From: Streptomyces albipurpureus
GTDB taxonomy: Bacteria; Actinomycetota; Actinomycetes; Streptomycetales; Streptomycetaceae
Assembly: GCF_023701525.1 (NCBI RefSeq)
Contig: NZ_JAMQAW010000001.1
Span: 222,862 to 286,861 of the forward strand
Length of the DNA: 64,000 bases
Reading direction: 5' to 3'
The notes beneath the pieces are model-generated. The model did not search any database. It worked only from the letters and a program-made list of their open reading frames with translations, and was not told the DNA's origin. The position numbers were made by a program, and so were the translations under genes. Shown here piece after piece: positions 35,637 through 45,640 of this stretch (position 1 is its first letter; each line of letters starts with the position of its first letter).

Positions 35637-36386
35637 ATGGTGGCAGTCAGCCGACCACAGCGCCGACCTGTTGTCGTCCTGTACGAACGGATCGCCGACG
35701 CCATCAACGAAGGCGCCTACCCCCCTGGCTCCACCCTGCCGTCGGAACCGCGGCTGGCGACCGAGCTCGGGGTGAGCCGGCCCGCGCTCCGCGAGGCCCT
35801 GCTGCTGCTCCAGGAGGACGGGTTGCTGACCGTGCGCCGCGGGGTCGGCCGTACCGTCAACATCAGCCCGCCGCGCCGCGGCCATGAGCGTATCCAGCCC
35901 CTGGAGGAGTTGCTGTCCAGCGGCTCGGCGGCGCGGGTGGGACCGCTGCTGCGGGCGGTCGAGGAGCCCACCGACTTCACCACTCAGCAACTGCTCGCCC
36001 CCGCCGGGTCCGAGCTGCGGTTCTGGGAGTCCGTACTGGAGACCGAGGGCATGGCCGCCGTGCTCAGCCAGGAGTGGGCGGCCCCCGAAGACGTCCTGCA
36101 AGGGGCCCATCCCGCCTTCGCCAAGGCGCTGCGATCCTCTTCGGCCCCGGCCGGCTCCATGCTCGCCGTACTGGTCGGGGCCTCGCGCGAGACACAGCTG
36201 ACCGGACACAGCGCGGTGACCGCGACGCTCCTCGGACAGCGTCGCGGGGAGCAGTTGGACCGCGCCCCGGGGACCCCCGCGGTGCTGATCACCCAGGTGG
36301 TGCGGGCGGGCGGTACCCCGGTGCTGGCGGCCAAGCACATGTTGCCGACGGGCGCGCCCGCCCTGCCCGTGCTCCACTCGGGCTGA
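35637..36386 (+). CDS. GntR-family transcriptional regulator
   Basis: A 249-residue regulator. The N-terminal winged helix-turn-helix is typical of GntR (VLYERIADAINEGAYPPGSTLPSEPRLATELGVSRPALREAL...LTVRRGVGRTV). The C-terminal part looks like a UTRA-type effector domain of the HutC subgroup (QVVRAGGTPVLAAKHML). It starts at ATG 35637 with GAAGAGGAG upstream. It lies just before the adenosine deaminase gene and may regulate it, although the 104-base gap argues for separate promoters. Confidence 0.87.
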   Translation: MVAVSRPQRRPVVVLYERIADAINEGAYPPGSTLPSEPRLATELGVSRPALREALLLLQEDGLLTVRRGVGRTVNISPPRRGHERIQPLEELLSSGSAARVGPLLRAVEEPTDFTTQQLLAPAGSELRFWESVLETEGMAAVLSQEWAAPEDVLQGAHPAFAKALRSSSAPAGSMLAVLVGASRETQLTGHSAVTATLLGQRRGEQLDRAPGTPAVLITQVVRAGGTPVLAAKHMLPTGAPALPVLHSG

Positions 36387-36490
36387 TCCGGCGACCGGCC
36401 GCGGAGGAGCCCCGGGACGACGGGGAGCGGGCAGCGGCCGAGACGGCCGTCACGGCGGCACCGCCCTCGGGTGCCGTACACTCCCGGGCC

Positions 36491-37570
36491 ATGCACTTGT
36501 CTGACATCATCACCGTGCCCAAGGTCGTACTCCATGACCATCTGGACGGCGGTCTCCGCCCCGCCACGATCATCGAGCTGGCCCGGGAGCACGGCTATGA
36601 CGCGCTGCCCACCGAGGACCCGAGGGCCCTGGCCGAGTGGTTCCGGGACGCGGCGGACTCCGGCTCGCTGGAACGGTATCTGGAGACGTTCGCCCACACC
36701 TGCGCGGTGATGCAGACCCAGGGCGCCCTGGAGCGGGTGGCCGCCGAGTGCGCCGAGGACCTGGCGGCCGACGGGGTCGTCTACGCGGAGATCCGCTACG
36801 CCCCGGAGCAGCATCTGGAGCGCGGGCTGACCCTCGATGAGGTCGTGGACGCGGTCAACGCCGGTTTCCGGGAGGGCGAGCGTCGTGCGCGGGGACGGAT
36901 CACGGTCCGTACGCTGCTCACCGGCATGCGGCACACCGACCGCTCACTGGAGATAGCCGAGCTCACGGTCGCCCACCGCGATCGCGGAGTGGCCGGCTTC
37001 GACATCGCGGGCGGCGAAGTCGGCAACCCGCCGGCCCGCCATCTGACCGCCTTCCAGCATCTGAAGCGACACAACTGCCACTTCACCATCCACGCCGGTG
37101 AGGCCGTGGGCGCCGAGTCCATCCACGAGGCCGTCGGGATCTGCGGCGCGGAGCGGATCGGACACGGAGTGCGCATCACCGATGACATCACGGTGCACGA
37201 CGACGGCACGGCCTCCCTCGGCCATCTGGCCGCCTACGTCCGCGACAACCGCATCGCGCTGGAGCTGTGCCCGACCTCCAACCTCCAGACGGGCGCGGCG
37301 AAGGACTACGCCACCCACCCGATCGATCTGCTGCGCGGGCTCGGCTTCCGCGTGACCCTCAACACGGACAACCGACTGGTCTCCGGCACCACCATGAGCC
37401 AGGAGTTCCAGCACATGGTGCGGGCGTTCGGGTACGGGCCGGAGGTGTTCGAGGAGTTCACCGTCGCGGCGATCGAGTCGGCCTTCCTCCCGCTGCCGGA
37501 GCGGCAGCGGCTGATCGACGAGGTCATCCGCCCGGGGTACGCGGCGCTCGCCACTCAGCCGACGCGGTAG
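36491..37570 (+). CDS. add: adenosine deaminase
   Basis: A 359-residue adenosine deaminase, which converts adenosine to inosine in purine salvage. Zinc ligands His15 and His17 are in VLHDHLDGG. HAGE (IHAGEAVGAES) holds the catalytic glutamate, GHGVR the catalytic histidine region, and LNTDN the last zinc aspartate. I start at ATG 36491 because the frame above it, open to 36074, overlaps the GntR gene and has no similarity. Size is normal for the family. Confidence 0.95.
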   Translation: MHLSDIITVPKVVLHDHLDGGLRPATIIELAREHGYDALPTEDPRALAEWFRDAADSGSLERYLETFAHTCAVMQTQGALERVAAECAEDLAADGVVYAEIRYAPEQHLERGLTLDEVVDAVNAGFREGERRARGRITVRTLLTGMRHTDRSLEIAELTVAHRDRGVAGFDIAGGEVGNPPARHLTAFQHLKRHNCHFTIHAGEAVGAESIHEAVGICGAERIGHGVRITDDITVHDDGTASLGHLAAYVRDNRIALELCPTSNLQTGAAKDYATHPIDLLRGLGFRVTLNTDNRLVSGTTMSQEFQHMVRAFGYGPEVFEEFTVAAIESAFLPLPERQRLIDEVIRPGYAALATQPTR

Positions 37571-37734
37571 CCCGCGGAACACCGGGCCATCCACGTGGAT
37601 CATGAGCGGACCGGGCGTCGACGCCCGCTGCCGGACGGGTGGTGGTCACCATCACCGCCACCGTCGGTCAGCCGCGTCCACCATGAGGTCCCGGTCCGTG
37701 GCGCCCGGACGCTTCCGTTGGGTCGGTGAGGTGA

Positions 37735-40700
37735 TCAGCGCCGTGCTGAGGCGGGTGGGCGGCTCTGGGTGTAGAGGTCGTTCACGGTCTTGCGCATCAC
37801 ATCCGCGTGCTCCTTGGCGATGGTGGTCCGTAGCTCCAGCAGATAGTGGCGACCGTCGTAGCTGATGGCCCGCACCAGTTCGACGCAGTGCGGATCGTCC
37901 GTGCCGGACCGGTCGACGGAGGGCTCCGGCCGACAGGGGACATCGGCGAACGCGGTGGTGGAATCAGCCCAGGACCAGTCGGCTTCCGTGGTGCTCGGGT
38001 TGGTGCGGTCGCGCAGCGAGCGTTCGACGGCCTGATGGTCGCAGGGCGCTGCTCCACACGGTCGAAGGCCGGCTTTGAGCGAGCCGGGCACGGTCTCGAT
38101 CTCCCCGCCGGCACCGGTGACCCGGATTCCGCAGACCGGGCCGCTCTCACAGTCCGTCCTGGGCGCCCGGAACACCAGCGGGACGCCGTCCACCTCCAGG
38201 AGTTGGGAGCGGTCGGTCGGCTGCCACACCGGACCGACCAGGGAGCTCGGGCTCTCCCGGCGGTAGCGGGAGTACGGGGAGTGGGTGGGCGGCACAGGGC
38301 TGGAGACGGTGGAGAGAGCGACGCCGGGGGACGGCCCCAGTCCGGCGTTGTGCAGCACCTGACGCGTCAGGATGCCCGCCATGGAGATGACCCGGGGCTG
38401 ATCGGATACCTGTTCGCTGTATCGGAGGTCAACCACGACGTTCTTGGCCCGGGCACGTACCGAGGCCGTGGCCGCTCCCGGCCCGGAGCCGTTGCTCCAG
38501 GTGTCCGCCACCGCCGCGTCGCCCACACCGGTGAGCTTGTCGCCGTTCCCCTCCCGAACGCGCCGGTCGGCGACGGTGAGTGCGCTCCTGCCCCCGTCGG
38601 GGCGTGTGACGGTGATGGTCAGCTCCACCCGTACATCGCGGTGGAACGGCGCGAGTTCGCTCCACTGACACTGGTCGGCTTCGCCGGTTGGACCGGCCGG
38701 TCGGCTGTAGGGATCACTGATCGCGGGTGCCAGTTGCGCGGTGGTGAGCAGGGAGCAGGCGGGAGCAACGGCGCGGACGGGCCCCGCGGAGCCGACCGTG
38801 TGCACCGCGGCCGCACCGAGCCAGACGACGACGGTGAGCCCGACTCCGACCTCCAGGCCCACCCGGCCCGCACGTCTTCCGCCCTGGGACGCAGCGGGCC
38901 GCAGCGAGACGGTGTCACCCGAGAGCCGGTGGAGGAGTTCACGGTGGCGAAAGCGATAGCGCCCGCCGCTCTGTCGCAGCACCCCCCGGCGATGAGCGTC
39001 CTGGAGGAAGGCGCTCAACCGCCAGGGCAGCTTGCCCCGCCCGGCGAGGTAGATCCGCGCCACCGTATAGCGTCCCCAGGCGGAGAGCGCGACACCGTAG
39101 AGCAGCCAGGCGATCAACCCCAGCAGGGCGGGCGCCGCCCAGGTCCTGTCCCCCGGGGTGTCCGCACCGGCCGACAGCAGCCAGAGCAGCACGGCGATCG
39201 GGGTGAGGATCAGTGTGGTGCGGAGGGCGCCGAGCCAGCCGTCCGGGGAGAGCGGGCGCTGTACGCCGGTGAGGAGGGCCGTGGTCCGGTCCTGGCGCAG
39301 CACCTCCCAGGGAGTGGCCGCGGAGGTGTCGGCGGGTTCGGTCAGTGGCAGCGGGCGGGATATCCGGGCGCGCCAGCGGCGGGGGGCGGGCAGTGCGGCG
39401 GGGTCGATGCTGCGCCAGCCGACCACCAGGGCGACCAGTGCCAGAAGCGCCAGTGTGGGCCAGACCCTGCCCGCGGGTACCGCGGTGGTACGGGCCGCCC
39501 CGAGACCGATCCCGTAGGCGATGGCGGTCATGGCGACTATCGAGGGCAGAAAACCGAGGGGGCCGGCCCATCGGGGAGCCGCGAGATCCAGCCGCCACCA
39601 CTCCAGCTCCTGGGTGCTGCCGGCGCGGATGTGGCGGGCCAGGAAGCGCAGCCAGCCCTCGGCCGCAGCCGGGTCCCAACGCCGATCGGCGAGGGCACCC
39701 GCGTACACGGAGGGAAGGAAACGGTCGATGAGATGGGCTTCGATGGCGTGGTGGTCCGGGAATCTGGCGGTGTCGTCCAGGAGCTCCGCGGGGTCGGCCT
39801 GGGTATCGCTGTAGGCGGCGCGGGCGAGTTGGACCATCAGCGGGGTGGCGAGCGCGGTGCGCAGCCGATGTGCGGCCCTGTCGCTCTCGGTATCGCTCCG
39901 GGCATCGCCGCCGCCGTCGCCACCTTGGCGTAGCCGATCGAGGACCGGGTCCCACTTGGTGGCGATGCGACCTGCCGCACTGGTGGGTCTGCTGGTGCGG
40001 GGCAGATGCTCAGCGAGCTGCGCCACCGTCAGCCGCTCCAACTCGATCACGGCCGCCGCTGACAGCACACCGCACTCCGCCACGACACGCGCGTAGGCAT
40101 CGGTGCGGCTGGTGAGCACAAACCGCGCCTCGGACCGCAGGCTGGCACTGAACTCCCTGAACGCCGATGCCTGGACGGCCGTCGGGATCTCGTCCCATCC
40201 ATCGAGTACGGGAAGGACCCGGCCGCTCTCCAGCAGGGCCAGGGCGATGGCCGTGCGCTCATCCGCCGAGTCCGCGAGGCGGGGGTGGCGCTCCGCGAGT
40301 TGTTCGGCGGCCCACTGCCACAGCCCCTGCCCCCCGGGTTGCCAGGAGGCCAGCGGAAGCACCACGGGTACCGGTCCCTTGCCCAGTGCCCGGCGGGCAA
40401 GGCGCAGCGCCAGCACGGACTTGCCCGCCCCGGGTGCCCCGAGCACCACGAGCCGGCGGGAAGGTAGCCGGTGGAAGACATCGTTGATGTCGTCGAACTC
40501 CCCACCCAGGTCGGGGAGCTGGCTACTGCCCAGGCTGATGTTCTTCCAGTGATCGACCAGCAGGGGGTCGCCCGGGCCCCAGCGGAGCTGCAGGGGAACC
40601 GGCTCGTGGATGCGGGAGCGGCGCTCCTCCTGGTCGTAGGCGGTGCGCAGCCATCCGCCGAGCTGCGCCGCGGCGCTGTCGAGACGCTCGGTGTCGAGGT

Positions 40701-41034
40701 CGAAGACCCTGTTGCGCCGGGTCAGGCCGGCACCGACCCATGGCAGGACTCCGACGATGAGCACGCCGGCCCCGAGCCAATTCGGGCCCTTCCCGTGGGA
40801 GTCGGCCCCCCAGAGGGCCAGGGAAGCACCGGCCGTGACGAGGAGGAGCGCCACAACGGTGCCGAAGGGCCGGGGCTTGCTGGGCCCTGGCGCGTCGGTG
40901 CGGAGATGGGGACCGGCGTCCGGGCGGCCGGTCTGGGTGAGGTTCGCGGCGTATCCGCCGTTCTTCGGGGTGACGATGGTGGTGGGGACAGGGCGTGTTC
41001 GTCGTGCACGCCACACATCCAACTGCCCCCTCAT
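37735..41034 (-). CDS. membrane NACHT-type ATPase with extracytoplasmic domain
   Basis: A 1099-residue STAND/NACHT-type NTPase. Two membrane helices lie at about 57-76 and 87-104. The NTPase core follows: Walker A GAPGAGKS (199-206), Walker B VLPVLDGWDE (273-282) and sensor FVLTSRT (305-311). About four helices lie between 490 and 680, and a cytoplasmic segment (FLQDAHRRGVLRQSGGRYRFRHRELLHRL) follows. A single helix near 730 leads to a C-terminal outside part of about 350 residues with CSLLTTAQLAPAIS and QCQWSE, which recall DUF3558 lipoprotein domains. Some bacterial NACHT proteins defend against phage, but this membrane form has no established role. It is monocistronic. Confidence 0.78.
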   Translation of the reverse strand: MRGQLDVWRARRTRPVPTTIVTPKNGGYAANLTQTGRPDAGPHLRTDAPGPSKPRPFGTVVALLLVTAGASLALWGADSHGKGPNWLGAGVLIVGVLPWVGAGLTRRNRVFDLDTERLDSAAAQLGGWLRTAYDQEERRSRIHEPVPLQLRWGPGDPLLVDHWKNISLGSSQLPDLGGEFDDINDVFHRLPSRRLVVLGAPGAGKSVLALRLARRALGKGPVPVVLPLASWQPGGQGLWQWAAEQLAERHPRLADSADERTAIALALLESGRVLPVLDGWDEIPTAVQASAFREFSASLRSEARFVLTSRTDAYARVVAECGVLSAAAVIELERLTVAQLAEHLPRTSRPTSAAGRIATKWDPVLDRLRQGGDGGGDARSDTESDRAAHRLRTALATPLMVQLARAAYSDTQADPAELLDDTARFPDHHAIEAHLIDRFLPSVYAGALADRRWDPAAAEGWLRFLARHIRAGSTQELEWWRLDLAAPRWAGPLGFLPSIVAMTAIAYGIGLGAARTTAVPAGRVWPTLALLALVALVVGWRSIDPAALPAPRRWRARISRPLPLTEPADTSAATPWEVLRQDRTTALLTGVQRPLSPDGWLGALRTTLILTPIAVLLWLLSAGADTPGDRTWAAPALLGLIAWLLYGVALSAWGRYTVARIYLAGRGKLPWRLSAFLQDAHRRGVLRQSGGRYRFRHRELLHRLSGDTVSLRPAASQGGRRAGRVGLEVGVGLTVVVWLGAAAVHTVGSAGPVRAVAPACSLLTTAQLAPAISDPYSRPAGPTGEADQCQWSELAPFHRDVRVELTITVTRPDGGRSALTVADRRVREGNGDKLTGVGDAAVADTWSNGSGPGAATASVRARAKNVVVDLRYSEQVSDQPRVISMAGILTRQVLHNAGLGPSPGVALSTVSSPVPPTHSPYSRYRRESPSSLVGPVWQPTDRSQLLEVDGVPLVFRAPRTDCESGPVCGIRVTGAGGEIETVPGSLKAGLRPCGAAPCDHQAVERSLRDRTNPSTTEADWSWADSTTAFADVPCRPEPSVDRSGTDDPHCVELVRAISYDGRHYLLELRTTIAKEHADVMRKTVNDLYTQSRPPASARR

Positions 41035-41291
41035 GCCCCCATCGTGCCATTCGGACGATCAGTGCACGCCCGTTTGTCGCCGTCTACGCGCGCAGTGCCG
41101 CCCGATCGGCGAGACATACGGGGACGATGGCGCCGGCCGCGGACGGGTCGGCCGGGGATCGTCGTCGCGTGGAGAACCCGGTGGGGCACCCCACGCGGTG
41201 TGGGTGTTCCGCTGGGCGGCGCTTGCCCCACTGGTCGGTGGGGGCGGGCCGCGGGCCCCTTCCTGGGGTGGCGTCCCCACTCCGGCCTGGG

Positions 41292-42224
41292 CTAGCTCAG
41301 TGCGGGCTCGTCCAGGGTCACCGTTCCGGCATCGGCGTCCAGGACCGCGGACACCCCCAGGGGCATGGTCAGATTGCGGTCCCCGTGCCCGAACCCCAAC
41401 TCCTCGACCACCGGTACACCGAGTCCACCGAGCCGGTCCACCAGCACTTCCCGTACCCGGTCGTAGGGTCCGCACTCGGCCCAGGAACCGAGGGCGATAC
41501 CGGTGATGCCGTCCAGCCAGCCGGAGCGCAGCAGCTGGGTGAGGATACGGTCGATTCGGTAGCTGTCCTCCCCCACGTCTTCGAGGAGCACCAGTCCACC
41601 GGCCGCGTCGGTACGGGCATGGGGGGTGCCGAGGTCAGCGGCGAGCATGCTGGCACAGCCGCCGAGGGTGATTCCCCGGGCCCGACCGGGCACCAGGGGG
41701 CGGGCGGTCTCCAGGCCGAGGACTCGGACCGACTCGGGTTCGAAGAGCGTGGCGCGCAGCGACTCGCGGGTGGACTCGTCCTTGAGGAAGGTCAGTGAAC
41801 CGGGCATCGGCCCGTGCAGGGTCGCGAGGCCCGTCCTGGTGGCGAACGCCTCGTGCAGTGCGGTGATGTCGCTGTAGCCGGCGAACACCTTCGGCCCGGC
41901 GGCCCGGATCGCCGTCCAGTCCAGCAGGTCCACCATCCGCTGTGCCCCGTAGCCGCCACGGGCGCAGAGGACGGCGGAGACCGAGGGATCGCACCAGGCT
42001 TCGTTGAGGTCGCGCGCCCGTTGGCCGTCGGTCGCGGCGAGATAGGGGAACTGCCGGTGGGCGCCGCGGACATGGGGCATGACCACGGGTTCCAGCCCCC
42101 AACCGCGGAGGAACTCCAGACCTTCGTCGAGTCGTTCATCGGGCACGGGTCCGCTGGGGGCGACGATGGCGACCTTGGCCCCCGGCTGCAACCGGCGGGC
42201 TCGGGTGAGGGGGGTGAGGGTCAC
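41292..42224 (-). CDS. LD-carboxypeptidase (peptidase S66)
   Basis: A 310-residue muramoyltetrapeptide carboxypeptidase of the LdcA type, which removes the terminal D-alanine from cytoplasmic murein tetrapeptides. The nucleophile Ser118 is in FAGYSDITALH; the partner glutamate is in LLEDVGEDSYRIDR and the histidine in GFGHGDRN. The N-terminal AIVAPSGPVPDERL is typical. Its ATG overlaps the stop of the S9 peptidase by 4 bases (ATGA), so it is the last gene of a four-peptidase operon (46466 to 41292). Confidence 0.93.
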   Translation of the reverse strand: MTLTPLTRARRLQPGAKVAIVAPSGPVPDERLDEGLEFLRGWGLEPVVMPHVRGAHRQFPYLAATDGQRARDLNEAWCDPSVSAVLCARGGYGAQRMVDLLDWTAIRAAGPKVFAGYSDITALHEAFATRTGLATLHGPMPGSLTFLKDESTRESLRATLFEPESVRVLGLETARPLVPGRARGITLGGCASMLAADLGTPHARTDAAGGLVLLEDVGEDSYRIDRILTQLLRSGWLDGITGIALGSWAECGPYDRVREVLVDRLGGLGVPVVEELGFGHGDRNLTMPLGVSAVLDADAGTVTLDEPALS

Positions 42225-44263
42225 TTCTTGAGCTCCAGCAGGGGTACATCGGGTCGGCTGATGCCGAAGGTCTGGGCGTAGAGGGAGAGTTCGGCCTCGA
42301 TGGCCCGCACCATGGAGTCCGCTCGGCGAAAGCCGTGCCCCTCCCCTTCGAACGCGATGTAGGCGTGGGGCACGCCTCGTCCCACCATCTGCGCCAGGAG
42401 CCGCTGGGCCTGCGCGGGCGGGCAGATGACGTCATCGAGCCCCTGGAGCAGGAGGAAGGGGGCGGTGATGCGATCGCTGTGGTGGATCGGTGAGCGCTCC
42501 CGGTAGCGGTCCGGGACTTCGGCGAGGGGGCCGATGAGCGACTCCAGATAGTGGGACTCGAAGTCGTGTGTCTCATCGGTGGCCCAGCCCAGAAGGTCCA
42601 GGACGGGGAAGCTGATGCTGCCACATGCGTAGATATCGGTGCTGGTCAGCGATGCGGCGGTGGTCCAGCCTCCGGCACTGCCGCCGCGGACGGCGAGCCG
42701 GGCGCGGTCGGCGGTGCCTTCGTCGGCCAGCGCGCCGGCGACGGCCGCGCAGTCCTGGACATCGACGATGCCCCACTGGTGGCGCAGGCTGTTGCGGTAG
42801 TCGCGGCCGTAGCCGGTCGAGCCGCCGTAGTTGACTTCGGCGACGCCGATGCCCCGTGAGGTGAAGTAGGCGATCTCCAGGTCGAGTACGAGCGGGGAGT
42901 GGCCCGTGGGGCCGCCGTGCGCCCAGATGACGAAGGGCGGGAGTTCACCGTCGGGCGCGACCCGGTCGGGGCTGTGCGGCGGATAGACATGGGCGTGGAT
43001 CTCGCGACCGCCGGGACCGCTGAAGGTCCGGATCTGGGGTCGCGGGTAGTGGGCGGGGTCGACGGGGTCCTCATGCGCCGCACCGATGACCCGGGTGCGG
43101 CCGGTGCGGGTGTCGAGTTCAACGATCTCGTAGGCGCTGCGGGGGCTGGCCGCGATGCCGATGACCCGGTCCCCCTGGACGGCCAGGGAGGCGGCCCACT
43201 CGGTCCAGCGGCCCGCGGCGTCGACGACTTCCCCGGTTTCGGGGTCGAGGATGCCCAGTGCGGTGGTGCCCTTCCCGTGGATGACGGCGATCAGTCCGTT
43301 GTCCAGGGGCCGCAACCACTGGAGGCCGATCTTCCACAGCGGTCCGCCGAACTCCTCGCCGCGCCCGGGGCAGAGCGCTTCGCCGAAGCCGCCCTGCCCG
43401 ACCGACAGGGCTTCGGTCTCGCTGCCGGACAGGGCATCGGGTCGGATGCGCCACGGCTCCCACCAGCCGGCGGAGTCGGAGAGCAGGAGCAGCGAGCCAT
43501 CCGGTGCCCATTCGACCTGGGGGATCGATTCCTCCGTACCGCCGGCGATCGGTCGTACCCGGGTGAACGGGCCGTTGGCCGCACTGACCTGCCCGAGCAT
43601 CACCTGGGTGCCGTCCCAGGGCATCTGGGGATGGTCCCAGGCGATCCAGGCGGCCTGCCGCCCATCGGGGGAGAGCCGGGGCCCGGTGACAAAGCGGTGC
43701 CGGTCATCGCAGAGTTCACGTACGGCGGTGCGGTCATCCGCGGCGGAGCCGTCCAGGGGCACGGCGGCGATCACCCGACGCACATCGGTGGGCGACTCAC
43801 CGGTGTACTCCTCCAGTACGCACCACACCTCGCCCCGGTCCAGCAGCATCTGGGGGTCGGCCCAGCGCAGTCCGCCGCCACCCGGCGAGCGGGGGGAGAG
43901 CGGGGTGAGCGGCCGTGGCTCAGCGCCCGGGGTGTCCGGTTCATAGGCGTAGAGGCGTTGGTCGGGGAAGTGGACGAAGACGACCAACGGGGTGCCGTCG
44001 GGGCGCTGCACACCCGCCCAGGGGTGACCGCCGTACTCGATGACCCGGCTGCGGACGTTCCAGGGCACGGGAAGCACCGATCCCACGGAGCCGTCCGCCC
44101 GGCTGCGGATCAGGGCGCGTCTACCGCCCTCAGCCGGTCGCGGGGCCGTCCACCAGACCTCGTCGCCGACGGTGCCGAGGAACTCGGGCCGCCCGTCGTG
44201 TGAGGCGGCGAGGGCCGCATCGATCGGTGAGGGCCAGGTGCCAAAGGCGGCTGTGGCTGCCAT
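42221..44263 (-). CDS. S9-family prolyl-oligopeptidase-type peptidase
   Basis: A 680-residue serine peptidase. A beta-propeller-like N-terminal half (about 1-400) is followed by an alpha/beta-hydrolase domain. The nucleophile is in RGGSAGGWTT (near residue 530), the aspartate in QGLDDVICPP and the histidine in EGEGHGFR. Members cleave short oligopeptides and act as acylaminoacyl or dipeptidyl peptidases. It sits between the M20 and S66 genes of the operon, with a 12-base gap to the former and a 4-base overlap with the latter. Confidence 0.9.
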   Translation of the reverse strand: MAATAAFGTWPSPIDAALAASHDGRPEFLGTVGDEVWWTAPRPAEGGRRALIRSRADGSVGSVLPVPWNVRSRVIEYGGHPWAGVQRPDGTPLVVFVHFPDQRLYAYEPDTPGAEPRPLTPLSPRSPGGGGLRWADPQMLLDRGEVWCVLEEYTGESPTDVRRVIAAVPLDGSAADDRTAVRELCDDRHRFVTGPRLSPDGRQAAWIAWDHPQMPWDGTQVMLGQVSAANGPFTRVRPIAGGTEESIPQVEWAPDGSLLLLSDSAGWWEPWRIRPDALSGSETEALSVGQGGFGEALCPGRGEEFGGPLWKIGLQWLRPLDNGLIAVIHGKGTTALGILDPETGEVVDAAGRWTEWAASLAVQGDRVIGIAASPRSAYEIVELDTRTGRTRVIGAAHEDPVDPAHYPRPQIRTFSGPGGREIHAHVYPPHSPDRVAPDGELPPFVIWAHGGPTGHSPLVLDLEIAYFTSRGIGVAEVNYGGSTGYGRDYRNSLRHQWGIVDVQDCAAVAGALADEGTADRARLAVRGGSAGGWTTAASLTSTDIYACGSISFPVLDLLGWATDETHDFESHYLESLIGPLAEVPDRYRERSPIHHSDRITAPFLLLQGLDDVICPPAQAQRLLAQMVGRGVPHAYIAFEGEGHGFRRADSMVRAIEAELSLYAQTFGISRPDVPLLELKK

Positions 44264-44275
44264 GTCCGACTCCCC

Positions 44276-45640
44276 CTAGGCCAGTCGCAGATAGTGGTCC
44301 AGCACCCGAACACCGAAGTGCAGGCCCTCGACGGGGACGCGCTCATCGACTCCGTGGAACATCGCCGCGTAGTCGTACCCCTGGGGCAGCTTCAGCGGTG
44401 AGAAGCCGTAGCCGGTGATGCCGAGTCGGGAGAACTGCTTGGCGTCGGTGCCGCCGGCCATGCAGTACGGCACCACATGTCCGTCCGGGTCAAAGCGTTC
44501 GACGGCGGCACGGAGCTTGGCGAACGTCGGCGAGTCCACGGGCGCCTGGAGCGGGATCTCGCGGTGTTGGAACTCCCACTCGACATCGGGTCCCGTCAGT
44601 TGGTCCATCGTCCGCGCGAACTCGTCCTCGGCGCCGGGCAGCATCCGTCCGTCGATAAAGGCGGTGGCGTGCCCCGGAATCACATTGATCTTGTAGCCGG
44701 CGTCCAACATGGTGGGGTTGGAGCTGTTGCGCACGGTGGGCTCGACGAAGGCCGCGGCCGGGCCGAGTTTGCCGATGAGGTCGTCGACGTCGAAGTCCGG
44801 GGCGTGTACATCGGTGTGGATGCCGTGCAACCGGGCGAGTTCGGCGAGGCAGGCACGCACGGTCGGGGTGAGCCGAACCGGCCACTGGTGGTCGCCGATC
44901 CTGGCGACGGCGGCGGCGAGACGGCTGACCGCGTTGGCGCGGTTGACCTTGGAACCGTGGCCCGCCCGTCCGTGCGCGGTGAGCTTGAGCCAGGCGGTGC
45001 CGCGCTCACCCGCGCCGATGGGGTAGAGCGTCATTCCGGGACCGGCGTGGAAGCTGAAGGCTCCCGACTCGCTGATCCCCTCGGTACACCCTTCGAAGAG
45101 GCCGGCGTGCTCCTCGGCGAGGAAGCCGGAGCCGTCCTCGGCGCTGGCCTCCTCATCGGCGGTGAAGGCGATGACGATATCGCGGCGTGGCCGTACGCCC
45201 GCCCGCGCCCAGGACCGGACCACGGCCAGGATCATCGCGTCCATGTTCTTCATGTCGACGGCCCCACGGCCCCAGACGACCCCGTCGCGCACCTCGCCGG
45301 AGAAGGGGTGAACCGACCAGTCAGCGGGTTCGGCCGGCACCACGTCGAGATGGCCGTGCACCAGCAGGGCATCCGCCGAGGGGTCGGTGCCCGCGATCCG
45401 GGCGACGACATTGGTGCGCCCCGGGGTGCGCTCCAGCATGAGGGGTTCGAGACCCGCGGCGGCGAGCCGCTCAGCGGCGTACTCGGCGGCGGGGCGCTCC
45501 CGGCAGTCGCCGCCGCCGCGGTTGGTGGTGTCGATGCGGATCAACTCGGAGGTGAAGTCCACCACCTCGTCGAGGGCCAGTCCATCGATGGGACCGTCAG
45601 CGGGCGAGGGGGGCCCGCCGTGTGTGTTCATGTCAGCCAT
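44276..45640 (-). CDS. M20-family metallopeptidase
   Basis: A 454-residue zinc dipeptidase/carboxypeptidase of the M20 family. Metal and catalytic motifs: LLVHGHLDVVPA (His, Asp), WGRGAVDMKNMDA (bridging Asp), FTADEEASAEDG (catalytic Glu) and, near the end, FHGVDERVPVEGLHFG (last His ligand). I use ATG 45640 (MADMNTHGG); an in-frame extension to 45838 lies inside the upstream gene. It overlaps the stop of the M55 peptidase by 8 bases, so the two are coupled. Confidence 0.92.
   Translation of the reverse strand: MADMNTHGGPPSPADGPIDGLALDEVVDFTSELIRIDTTNRGGGDCRERPAAEYAAERLAAAGLEPLMLERTPGRTNVVARIAGTDPSADALLVHGHLDVVPAEPADWSVHPFSGEVRDGVVWGRGAVDMKNMDAMILAVVRSWARAGVRPRRDIVIAFTADEEASAEDGSGFLAEEHAGLFEGCTEGISESGAFSFHAGPGMTLYPIGAGERGTAWLKLTAHGRAGHGSKVNRANAVSRLAAAVARIGDHQWPVRLTPTVRACLAELARLHGIHTDVHAPDFDVDDLIGKLGPAAAFVEPTVRNSSNPTMLDAGYKINVIPGHATAFIDGRMLPGAEDEFARTMDQLTGPDVEWEFQHREIPLQAPVDSPTFAKLRAAVERFDPDGHVVPYCMAGGTDAKQFSRLGITGYGFSPLKLPQGYDYAAMFHGVDERVPVEGLHFGVRVLDHYLRLA

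Noticed and set aside
37846..39933. 695-residue plus-strand frame
   Set aside because: Antisense to the NACHT protein; low-complexity Gly/Arg-rich translation.
42899..44203. 434-residue plus-strand frame
   Set aside because: Antisense to the S9 peptidase, which has an intact catalytic triad.
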